Below are positions 7,730-14,173 of a stretch of 17,873 nt of DNA, piece by piece (within the stretch, counting starts at the first letter, position 1; every line of letters starts with the position of its first letter). A program made the position numbers and the translations under genes. The notes beneath the pieces were generated by a model. That model saw only the letters and a list, made by a program, of their open reading frames with translations, was not told the DNA's origin and ran no database searches. The stretch comes from Bacteroidales bacterium UBA1628 (lineage in GTDB: Bacteria; Bacteroidota; Bacteroidia; Bacteroidales; UBA932), in contig DCMG01000116.1 in assembly GCA_002321335.1 (NCBI GenBank), forward strand, positions 1-17,873. Direction: 5' to 3'.

Positions 7730-9772
7730 ATGAAACTGAATATAAAAATGACAGCGGTCTTCTGTGCCATCGCCCTTGTGGCTTTTTCCTGCGAGAAGAC
7801 CCCTACCTTCACAAAGGCGGAAAAGGGTCCGGATATGGAGGTAGTCTCACAAACAGTGTCCACTTATATGGGAGCGGACATCACGGTGAACCTAAATCTG
7901 ACCGACAAGGATTTCGCGCTTTCGACTGTCAAGGCCTTCCTCTATTACGGGGAGACGGAAGTCGCTTCTGAAACCTTGAGGACAAAAGAGGAGGGTTCTT
8001 ATGTACTTAAGATTCAGGCTCCGATTCTCAAGGAAGTCCCGGACGGGACGGCAAGCCTTGTGCTCAAGGCTCAGAATGTGGGACTCGGCATCACTGAGGA
8101 CACGCTCGATGTAAGGCTCAAGAGACCAAACTTCGAGGCGCTCACCATTGTAGACGAAACAGGCAATAAATATGAAATGAAGAGGACTGCCGACTACAAC
8201 TACGAGCTCACTGGTGATTTCCCTGCCTATGTCAACGCCAACCTTGTAACTCCTGCATTCAGGTCTGAGACAAGCGTTGGAACGGAAGCGGCTGAGGAAG
8301 TAATCACTCTTGGTTGGGACGGTTCAGCCCTTACTGCGGCTGACGGCAGCGAACTGATTCCTTTCGGCGCCAGCATCGCCGGAAAATACACCTTGAAGGC
8401 CAACGTCCTGGATTTGATCGTGTCACCGACCGGAAGTGCTGCCGTGGTGCAGTGCGCACAGTACAGTCAGGAACAAACGATGGACTTCGGTAAAGTCGTT
8501 AACGTTGAGTCGTGGACACTTGATCCAGATTTCTTCGAAGTTGACAAGGACACCAAGGCGGTGACTTTCCGTGCTGTTGACGGGTTGTACAGGATGGCTT
8601 ATGACACTGAGAACTTGTTTGTGAAAGTGGAGCCTATGAAGGATGAGAACAATGTGCTCACCCTTTCAGAGGACGGATCTGGTGCCGTTTGGGTCATAGG
8701 TGCCAATTTCGGCAAGCCTGAGATTGGACCGGGGTGGAACACTGAGGACGGAGCCTATCCTGCGGCTCAGGTTTCTGACAAAGTCTATGAGTTCACTCTC
8801 GCGGTGCCGGGACAATTGGCGATTTCCGGTAGTGAGTTCAAGTTCTTCCATCAGAAAGGATGGGGTGGTGAGTTCACCAAAGCAGACTTTGCTGAAGTTA
8901 ATCTTGACCCTGCATTCAAGATGACCGATGGCGGAAATATTCAGACTGTTGATGTTCAGGCCGGGAGGGGCTACAGGATAGTCCTTGATCTGACCGGAGG
9001 CGTGAAGGCGGCGAAGGTTTCCTACAAGGAGGTCGAGGTCGCTGCCGGAGGGCTTAACATCACCGTGAACGGGGAGAAGGCTCTCAAGATGTCCGCCGAT
9101 GTCTATAAGGTCACGGCAGTGAAGGTTGAGAAGGGCGGCGCCATATCATTCACAGGCATCGACAATCCTCAGGAGTGGACGGTTGACAAAGATCATTTTG
9201 CAATCACGGCTGAAGGCTTGAAGTTCAATGCCATAAGTGGCTGGTATTCATTCGAGCTGAATGTGAAGGACAAATATGTGATTGTCCGCCACGTGAAGTC
9301 TGACGGAAAGGCCGCGACCTACGCTAACGAAAAGGCGATAACCTTCATGGGTTGGGGTGTTGGCTACCCGACAATGGCTAGCCAGCTCGGTTGGGATAGC
9401 GGACTCCTGACCACCCTTGCACAGATTGAGGACGGAGTTTATCAGTTCACAGGAGTCGCCTGCGAAAAGGGCGATGAGACGATTGTCGGCAATTGCTGGT
9501 GCTACAACACTGACTTCTCCATCAAGTTCTTCGGTCAGGCTGGCTGGGGTGTTGAGTGGGGTACAGTCTCGCTCACTGACGAGGCGAAGAAGTATCTTGC
9601 GGTTGATGGTAATGTGGAACTGATTGTGGATCATAAAGAAGTTGTGGATGGAGAGGAAAAGAAGGTCTTTAAGCCGCTCGAACTCGGCGCGACCTACAGA
9701 ATGACTGTAACAAACTGCTCGGCTGTAAAAGATGGTAAGTTCGATGTGACCATAGACTTCCGCAAGTTGTAG
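7730..9772 (+). CDS. Surface glycan-binding-type lipoprotein with two repeated modules (SusE/SGBP position)
   Basis: Lipoprotein of 680 aa with signal peptide and lipobox V-A-F-S-C (lipid Cys 21), so probably on the cell surface. The N-terminal part (about 35-245) looks like Ig-type beta-sandwiches (D-I-T-V-N-L-N-L-T-D-K-D and similar). Residues about 250-430 and 440-680 look like two copies of one module. Each has an early N-V-E-S-W-T-L-D or N-P-Q-E-W-T-V-D motif, then G-L-Y-R-M or S-G-W-Y-S-F-E-L. Each then has a Gly/Trp-rich strand (G-P-G-W-N or Q-L-G-W-D), a Y-E-F-T or Y-Q-F-T strand, and a closing F-K-F-F-H-Q-K-G-W-G or I-K-F-F-G-Q-A-G-W-G. The aromatic-rich strands suit carbohydrate binding. 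It has no catalytic motif that I recognise. It lies 22 nt after the GH30 gene, the last gene before the terminator, where Bacteroidota loci usually encode a surface glycan-binding protein. The exact family is not recognised with certainty. Confidence 0.8.
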   Translation: MKLNIKMTAVFCAIALVAFSCEKTPTFTKAEKGPDMEVVSQTVSTYMGADITVNLNLTDKDFALSTVKAFLYYGETEVASETLRTKEEGSYVLKIQAPILKEVPDGTASLVLKAQNVGLGITEDTLDVRLKRPNFEALTIVDETGNKYEMKRTADYNYELTGDFPAYVNANLVTPAFRSETSVGTEAAEEVITLGWDGSALTAADGSELIPFGASIAGKYTLKANVLDLIVSPTGSAAVVQCAQYSQEQTMDFGKVVNVESWTLDPDFFEVDKDTKAVTFRAVDGLYRMAYDTENLFVKVEPMKDENNVLTLSEDGSGAVWVIGANFGKPEIGPGWNTEDGAYPAAQVSDKVYEFTLAVPGQLAISGSEFKFFHQKGWGGEFTKADFAEVNLDPAFKMTDGGNIQTVDVQAGRGYRIVLDLTGGVKAAKVSYKEVEVAAGGLNITVNGEKALKMSADVYKVTAVKVEKGGAISFTGIDNPQEWTVDKDHFAITAEGLKFNAISGWYSFELNVKDKYVIVRHVKSDGKAATYANEKAITFMGWGVGYPTMASQLGWDSGLLTTLAQIEDGVYQFTGVACEKGDETIVGNCWCYNTDFSIKFFGQAGWGVEWGTVSLTDEAKKYLAVDGNVELIVDHKEVVDGEEKKVFKPLELGATYRMTVTNCSAVKDGKFDVTIDFRKL

Positions 9773-9782
9773 GCTGATTTTC

Positions 9783-9814
9783 CGCTGTCAGTGACGAAAT
9801 TCTCGCTGTCAGTG
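9783..9814. repeat. Short direct repeat, two copies of CGCTGTCAGTG
   Basis: CGCTGTCAGTG occurs at 9783-9793 and again at 9804-9814, start to start 21 nt, about two helical turns. It sits between the stop of the surface lipoprotein gene and the terminator. Such spacing suits a dimeric binding protein, but its place after a coding region makes regulatory function uncertain. Confidence 0.6.
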
Positions 9815-9824
9815 TCATTCTCTT

Positions 9825-9870
9825 CGGGGGTATAATTCCGTGATGATGGAATATATCCCCGAATTTTTTT
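9825..9870 (+). terminator. Rho-independent terminator ending the polysaccharide operon
   Basis: The arm at 9825-9839 pairs with 9848-9861 across an 8-nt loop (9840-9847). The stem is 14 bp with one bulged A, with a G/C-rich base (C-G-G-G-G pairing with C-C-C-C-G) and an A/T-rich top. Seven T residues follow at 9864-9870. It lies 52 nt after the surface lipoprotein stop and should separate the four-gene operon from the regulator. Confidence 0.85.
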
Positions 9871-9873
9871 GCA

Positions 9874-9881
9874 TATATTTG
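9874..9881 (+). promoter_or_regulatory. -7 promoter element (TATATTTG) of the regulator gene
   Basis: TATATTTG is an exact TAnnTTTG match, 23 nt before ATG 9905, giving a very short leader. No clear TTG lies at the right spacing, because that region is the terminator stem. The element also argues against the in-frame TTG at 9869 as start, since it would fall inside the coding region. Confidence 0.55.
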
Positions 9882-9904
9882 TCTTCCCAAACACTGCACA
9901 GCCA

Positions 9905-11539
9905 ATGAACGCACGTAACACAGTATTCCTTATTTTCCTTTCGGTTCTCTTTTTCTCATGCTCGTCGCCGAAGAATGAGGAACTTCTCGAGAGACTGGAC
10001 GAGGTTCTCGAAGACAAGGTTGTCTATGATGGGTATTTTCTGGACGGGGTGAAGGTTCTCAAGGACGTGCTCGCAAGTCAGTCCGATCCGGAACAGATCT
10101 ACGGGTTGAATATGAGGCTTGCGGACTCCTACCGGGCAGTCAGCCTCGATTCCGCTGTCTTGTTTCTCAAAAGAGGCAGGAGTTTGGCGGAGAGTATGAA
10201 TGACACGGAGAAAGCGGCCGAGGCGGATTTCAAGATGGCGGTGCTGTATGTCAAGTCTGGTTATGAGGTCGAGTCGGGCGACATTCTGGATCGTTATCGC
10301 GGCAAGGAGATTCCGGATGGGGTATTCAGGGACTACTATTGTGCCGAACACGTCTACTGGGGTGAGACTATGGCGTATGCCGCCACATCGGAGTCTTGTG
10401 ATGACAGGCTCTCGAGGCGAGATGCTTTCCGCAAACTCTTGTTGTCAATGACTGAGGAGGGAACTTGGGAATGGTACAATCTCAACAGGGAGGAAGCGGA
10501 GGAGGTGCGGAATGCCGAGGCCGCCAGGCTGTTCTCTTCAGAAATGCTTGGATGCTGCCCTGAAAATTCACGGGAATATGCCGAGGCGGCATATTACTAT
10601 GCCCACAACCTCAATGATCCGGACGAAGCAGAGGAATGGTTTATACGCTCGGCGATCGCGGATGTGATGTGCTCGACGAAGGACTATGCCTCGCTTAACG
10701 AGCTTTCGAGAATAATGTTTGACAAGGGAGACATTGACAGGGCATTCCGCTATGCCGCCGACCATTGTATGGTGGATGCCCTCCACTACAACGGCAAGCT
10801 GCGCCCGTGGCAGATTCTGACGTTCTTCCCCGAAATTGAGGAAGCCTATCAGCAGAAGCACGCCCGTCAAAGCCGGTTCACGCTGGTTCTTCTGATGTGC
10901 ATATCAGTCTTGCTTGTAATCTTGCTTTTCCTTTTGGTTTTTCTCTACAGAAGACAGCGGACTTTGGATTCGATGCGAGCGAAACTTCAGCAATCCAATC
11001 TGGAAATTGACAGCCGCAATCAAGAACTTGTGGATTTGAACAACCGCTTGATGATCCGTAACGCGAAGATGCAGGAGTCGGACAAGGTGAAGCAGGAGTA
11101 CATCACGCTTTATCTGGGGATGGTTTCGGACAACATCAATGCATCCAGGCAGTACCGGAACCATGTGCTCAAGAGCATAAGGCAGGGAAACGCCAAGGCT
11201 CTGACTGACGAAATCGAGAATCAGGCACCGGTGGATGAAGACATCCTCGAATTTTACAGGATGTTTGACCAGACTTTCATAAATCTCTATCCCGACTTCG
11301 TGGAAAAGTTCAATGCTCTTTTGGCAGAGGGCTCTGAGATTGTACCGAAAGGCGATGACATCCTGACGCCTGAACTGAGGATTTTTGCCTTGATAAAACT
11401 CGGGATTATCGAGTCAAGCCGGATTGCCTCGCTCCTGCATTATTCTGCCAACACGATTTACAATTACCGGGCGAAAATCAAAAACCGGGCTCGTGGGTCG
11501 AGATCGGATTTTGAGGAGGCCGTGCGCAATCTGGAATGA
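9905..11539 (+). CDS. Membrane-tethered HTH regulator, DUF6377-like (lipobox, helical repeats, TM, coiled coil, HTH)
   Basis: Probable one-component transcriptional regulator of the adjacent polysaccharide operon. From ATG 9905 the protein opens with a hydrophobic segment and lipobox (V-L-F-F-S-C, Cys 19). A helical TPR-like region of about 300 residues follows; examples are A-D-S-Y-R-A-V-S-L-D-S-A and A-E-A-A-Y-Y-Y-A-H-N-L. One membrane helix lies at 325-347 and ends Y-R-R-Q, then a coiled coil (about 350-400). The segment Y-I-T-L-Y-L-G-M-V-S-D-N-I is typical of DUF6377 proteins. A C-terminal helix-turn-helix spans about 487-540 (L-T-P-E-L-R-I-F-A-L-I-K-L-G-I to S-A-N-T-I-Y-N-Y-R-A-K). The topology suggests a periplasmic sensor and cytoplasmic DNA-binding tail. 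It has its own promoter beyond the terminator. The start is chosen because it yields an intact signal sequence. Confidence 0.85.
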   Translation: MNARNTVFLIFLSVLFFSCSSPKNEELLERLDEVLEDKVVYDGYFLDGVKVLKDVLASQSDPEQIYGLNMRLADSYRAVSLDSAVLFLKRGRSLAESMNDTEKAAEADFKMAVLYVKSGYEVESGDILDRYRGKEIPDGVFRDYYCAEHVYWGETMAYAATSESCDDRLSRRDAFRKLLLSMTEEGTWEWYNLNREEAEEVRNAEAARLFSSEMLGCCPENSREYAEAAYYYAHNLNDPDEAEEWFIRSAIADVMCSTKDYASLNELSRIMFDKGDIDRAFRYAADHCMVDALHYNGKLRPWQILTFFPEIEEAYQQKHARQSRFTLVLLMCISVLLVILLFLLVFLYRRQRTLDSMRAKLQQSNLEIDSRNQELVDLNNRLMIRNAKMQESDKVKQEYITLYLGMVSDNINASRQYRNHVLKSIRQGNAKALTDEIENQAPVDEDILEFYRMFDQTFINLYPDFVEKFNALLAEGSEIVPKGDDILTPELRIFALIKLGIIESSRIASLLHYSANTIYNYRAKIKNRARGSRSDFEEAVRNLE

Positions 11540-11577
11540 GACGGAAACCTGCGGTCGGTATGACTCTGTGTTAAGCA

Positions 11578-11646
11578 CGTTGAATGCCACGGGTGTTTAA
11601 AAGGGCTGCGAGTGCCGCCGCTTTCAACGCATTCAGAATCGCACTC
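11578..11646. repeat. Competing inverted repeats after the regulator gene
   Basis: CGTTGAA (11578-11584) is complementary to TTCAACG (11623-11629), and the overlapping TGAATGC (11581-11587) to GCATTCA (11629-11635). The two pairings share bases and exclude each other. GAGTGC (11610-11615) can also pair with GCACTC (11641-11646). No T-run follows, so this is not a standard terminator. Confidence 0.5.
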
Positions 11647-11653
11647 ATGAGTG
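11642..11653. promoter_or_regulatory. Perfect 12-bp palindrome, candidate operator
   Basis: CACTCATGAGTG is its own reverse complement. It lies in non-coding sequence about 155 nt before the promoter of the phosphate-themed operon and 103 nt after the regulator stop. The half-site size suits a dimeric HTH protein. The binding protein, if any, is unknown. Confidence 0.4.
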
Positions 11654-11670
11654 GGTAATTTATAAAACTT

Positions 11671-11780
11671 AACTTTACAAAACACCATAAAGGTAGAGTT
11701 TGGTTTTTATTGTTAACTTTACAGATGGTTGAAGAACATTATTGTTTTTCAGCCGTTTGGTCATTATTGAAAACTTTACA
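11671..11780 (+). repeat. Three copies of AACTTTACA upstream of the DUF47 promoter
   Basis: Copies lie at 11671-11679, 11715-11723 and 11772-11780, all in the same orientation. Copies 2 and 3 share a longer frame, ATTG-nn-AACTTTACA. Start-to-start distances are 44 and 57 nt. All precede the promoter, as activator sites would. Part of the match may be chance in AT-rich DNA, and TAACTTTA also resembles a degenerate -7 element. Confidence 0.45.
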
Positions 11781-11806
11781 ACACAATGTTTGGGCAATTT
11801 ACTCAT

Positions 11807-11837
11807 TTTGATTCGTCGTGATTCTGGTCTAAATTTG
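11807..11837 (+). promoter_or_regulatory. Bacteroidota promoter: TTTG, 19 nt, TAAATTTG
   Basis: TTTG at 11807-11810, a 19-nt spacer and TAAATTTG at 11830-11837 match the Bacteroidota primary sigma consensus in both elements and in spacing. Transcription would start near 11844, leaving a leader of about 65 nt before the DUF47 ATG. This is the best promoter in the window. Confidence 0.78.
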
Positions 11838-11845
11838 ACAGTGCT

Positions 11846-11867
11846 GATGACCGGCAATGCCGGCATC
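11846..11867 (+). other. Hairpin in the leader of the DUF47 operon
   Basis: GATG and CCGGC, with one bulged A between them, pair with GCCGG and CATC across an AAT triloop: nine base pairs close to the predicted 5' end of the mRNA. It is too far from the start codon (about 42 nt) to mask it directly. It may stabilise the 5' end or be part of a larger leader structure. It matches no riboswitch that I recognise. Confidence 0.5.
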
Positions 11868-11909
11868 GCGATAAGCCGGAACACTAAAGCGACACAATAA
11901 CTACTGAAT

Positions 11910-12557
11910 ATGTTATATCAGAAAAGAATAAATAAAATCATAGGTGACATCGACAAGTTCTTCGACACGATCGACCAGGCTTTGCTGATTTTCGGCGAGG
12001 GGGTGAAGAACTATCTTTATACGAATGTCGAGGCTTTCAACGGGAATCTTCAGACGATGACCAGGCTGGAGAACGAAGCTGAGCTTCTTCGCAGGGAGAT
12101 CGAGGCCGGACTTTACAGACAGTCAAGTCTTGTGAGGCTTAGAGGAGACATAATGCGTCTTCTGGAGGCCTTGGATCACATCATCGACACGCTTAACGAC
12201 AATCTGTTCCAGTTCGAGATCGAGAGGCCGTTCATTCCGGTGGAACTGAATGCTGACTTCTTGAAACTCACCGAGCTGTCAACCCAGGCTGTGGAGACGG
12301 CGATACCTGCCGCAAAAGCCTACTTCAGGACTTCGGACAGCATCACGGAGAAAGTGCACCGGGTCTATTTCTACGAGAAAGAGGCTGACAAACAGGCCAA
12401 GTCACTCAAAAGGAAAGTGTTCCAGACGATGGACGAGTTAAAGCTCAGTCAGAAATTCCACCTTCGTTACTTTGCCCTTCACATCGAGGAGATCTCTATG
12501 GAGGCCGAGAAAGTGGCTGACCAGTTGTCCGTAATGTCAATAAAAAGGAGCATCTGA
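11910..12557 (+). CDS. DUF47/PhoU-like family protein (Pit accessory type)
   Basis: Cytoplasmic all-helical protein of 215 aa, the usual DUF47 length. The family is related to PhoU and normally encoded beside Pit-type phosphate transporters, whose activity it is thought to control. Visible hallmarks are an N-terminal helix with F-F-D-T-I-D-Q-A, then L-E-N-E-A-E-L-L-R-R-E-I. The metal-binding-type acidic motifs are Y-F-Y-E-K-E-A-D-K (about 152-160) and I-E-E-I-S-M-E-A-E-K-V-A-D-Q-L (about 192-206). It is the first gene after a strong promoter. Its stop overlaps the next ATG by one base (TGATG), so the two are probably made in fixed ratio and interact. The next gene is not an ordinary Pit transporter, which makes this protein a likely partner of a sensor instead. 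Confidence 0.9.
   Translation: MLYQKRINKIIGDIDKFFDTIDQALLIFGEGVKNYLYTNVEAFNGNLQTMTRLENEAELLRREIEAGLYRQSSLVRLRGDIMRLLEALDHIIDTLNDNLFQFEIERPFIPVELNADFLKLTELSTQAVETAIPAAKAYFRTSDSITEKVHRVYFYEKEADKQAKSLKRKVFQTMDELKLSQKFHLRYFALHIEEISMEAEKVADQLSVMSIKRSI
12546..12550 (+). promoter_or_regulatory. Shine-Dalgarno site (AGGAG) for the Pit-like fusion gene
   Basis: AGGAG lies 6 nt before ATG 12557, inside the last codons of the DUF47 gene. Most genes here lack such a site. With the TGATG overlap it supports start 12557 and translational coupling. Confidence 0.65.
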
Positions 12558-14143
12558 TGACAATAACGGTGTTCATACTCTTTGTCATCATCCTGACTGG
12601 ATGGTTCTCGGTGACGGATCTGCCCGTGGCTTTGGCTCCTGCCGGAACCTGCCACACTGTGGCACGACGGTTCCGTGTCCCGGGAATAATGCTTCTGCTG
12701 TTTGTCGGAATCGGTCTTTCCCGTTTAGAAGCCCCTCAGCTTGTTCCGGACAAGGATTACCTTGTGGTTATCTTTGCGGCTACCTTGGCGGTCATCGCCG
12801 TCAGGATATTCATAAAGGACGCATCCATCGTGTTCTCTCTTGCCGGAGCAATAGCCGGGACGCGGATGCTCCAGAACGGTTCCTCGGCTGTCCGGTGGTC
12901 GGTCCCGCTTTCGTGGCTGGCCGCTGTCATGCTCACAATCCTTGTCGCCACCATTCTTTGCAAGGTGCTTTCGTCCATTTCGTCAAGGTCTGATTGTCAC
13001 TTGCTTACGAAGATGAACAGGATGGGCCTGGCGATAACGCTTGCAGCATCGTTGCTGTTGGTCGCCATCGGGTTCAATCTTGGCGGGCTTGTCCCGTCGG
13101 TCTCCACTATGGAATTCCAGCTGCTGGTCTTCGCCGCTGTTGCCATTGTCGTAGGCTTGTTGGTAAAGGGCGAGACCGGCTCCAACACCCACAGGCTGAT
13201 GGAAAGGTGGTTTGATGTCAATGCGGAGGCCGCCTTGGCGATGACGCTTGCCACCGCGCTTGTCACAATTATATTCTCTTTTAATCTTGGGCTCGGGAAT
13301 ATTCATTTGAAAGCCACTCCTTTGGCTCCGGGACTTTTGATGCTTGCGGGGCTCGCCGGCTGCGAACTGGCTCAGGGCAAAGAGATCAATTGGATGGCTC
13401 TTGCCTCCAAGATAGGAACAGATGCGCTTTTGACCCCGCTTCTGGCGATGATTCTCGCCTGTTTGATCTCCGGTGCGTTGCATCCGAACCTGTTTTCACT
13501 AATGAACGCTCAGGTCGGGCTTCTCGTCATGCTCCTCACTCTGGTCACGGCAGGTCTTCTTATTATGTCAGTCCTTTATCTGCGTAATTCCAAGTCCTCC
13601 GGCAGGACTTTAAGGGAGATGGACGACGAGCTCAACGAGAACCGTCGCGCGATCAACGAGATGGAGATCAAGACGATGCAGGCAGAGAATGAGAATCTGC
13701 ACAACCTGCTGGATCTCAAACGAAAGGAACTCGTCAATGTTGCGATGAATCTTGGAGAGCAGAAAGAGTTCATTGACGGGCTTTACGAGAAGGTCAAACA
13801 AGCACAGACCGAGACGGATGTGGACAAGAAGGATGCGCTTCTCCACGAGTTGCGCACCGATCTCAACCTCAGAAAGAATTTCTCCAATGAGATAGACAGC
13901 TTCTATGCACAGGTAGAAAACCTGCACAAAGACTTTACGATCCGAATGACAGAAAAATACCCTCAACTGACGAAGCAAGAGAGGCGATTGACAATGCTGC
14001 TTCGGCTCGGCTTCTCCACCAAATACATCGCAGCGTTGATGAGCATTGCTCCCACTAGCGTTGAGATAGGCCGGCACAGGCTCCGCGCTAAACTTGGCCT
14101 TAGCCGCAGCCAGAACCTGACCGAATTCATTAAGACTATATAA
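12557..14143 (+). CDS. Pit-like membrane domain fused to coiled coil and LuxR-type HTH
   Basis: 528 aa in three parts. Residues 1-342 hold about ten or eleven hydrophobic helices (examples: about 4-25, 41-55, 68-86, 121-137, 157-176, 188-204, 225-243, 290-307, 319-341) and resemble the Pit/PHO4 phosphate transporter fold in order and spacing. The Pit signature NDxxN, normally once per half, is missing: the first equivalent reads V-T-D-L-P-V (19-24), the second region F-S-F-N-L-G-L-G-N (240-248), and no N-D dipeptide occurs anywhere. Residues about 345-460 form a charged coiled coil. Residues about 470-528 are a LuxR/GerE-type HTH (L-T-K-Q-E-R-R-L, L-G-F-S-T-K-Y-I-A, S-V-E-I-G-R-H-R-L-R-A-K-L-G-L). 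I infer a membrane-integral phosphate-responsive transcription factor with the DUF47 protein as partner. The HTH and membrane nature are clear; the Pit relation is by eye. Confidence 0.78.
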   Translation: MTITVFILFVIILTGWFSVTDLPVALAPAGTCHTVARRFRVPGIMLLLFVGIGLSRLEAPQLVPDKDYLVVIFAATLAVIAVRIFIKDASIVFSLAGAIAGTRMLQNGSSAVRWSVPLSWLAAVMLTILVATILCKVLSSISSRSDCHLLTKMNRMGLAITLAASLLLVAIGFNLGGLVPSVSTMEFQLLVFAAVAIVVGLLVKGETGSNTHRLMERWFDVNAEAALAMTLATALVTIIFSFNLGLGNIHLKATPLAPGLLMLAGLAGCELAQGKEINWMALASKIGTDALLTPLLAMILACLISGALHPNLFSLMNAQVGLLVMLLTLVTAGLLIMSVLYLRNSKSSGRTLREMDDELNENRRAINEMEIKTMQAENENLHNLLDLKRKELVNVAMNLGEQKEFIDGLYEKVKQAQTETDVDKKDALLHELRTDLNLRKNFSNEIDSFYAQVENLHKDFTIRMTEKYPQLTKQERRLTMLLRLGFSTKYIAALMSIAPTSVEIGRHRLRAKLGLSRSQNLTEFIKTI

Positions 14144-14173
14144 CCAATTAATAATCATTTAATGTTGTAAAGT

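Larger units (their letters stand above)
11540..11909. other. 370-nt intergenic region rich in repeats and signals
   Basis: No credible gene on either strand; the minus-strand open frames overlap repeats and have no protein-like signature. In order it holds overlapping inverted repeats (11578-11646), a perfect 12-bp palindrome (11642-11653), three AACTTTACA repeats (11671-11780), a strong promoter (11807-11837) and a leader hairpin (11846-11867). No T-tailed terminator for the upstream regulator was found. Confidence 0.7.

Noticed and set aside
11671..11780. CRISPR-like array
   Set aside because: The repeats are only 9 nt, have unequal spacing of 44 and 57 nt, and no cas genes are near.
11675..11884. 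Minus-strand 69-codon frame upstream of DUF47
   Set aside because: It runs through the AACTTTACA repeats and the promoter, with no domain, start signal or neighbour support.
12983..13483. Minus-strand 166-codon frame opposite the Pit-like gene
   Set aside because: It is the shadow of transmembrane codons, rich in Gln, Arg and Lys, with no recognisable fold.
12557..14143. Ordinary functional Pit phosphate transporter
   Set aside because: There is no N-D dipeptide in the whole protein and a clear HTH tail is present, so transport by the usual mechanism is unlikely.
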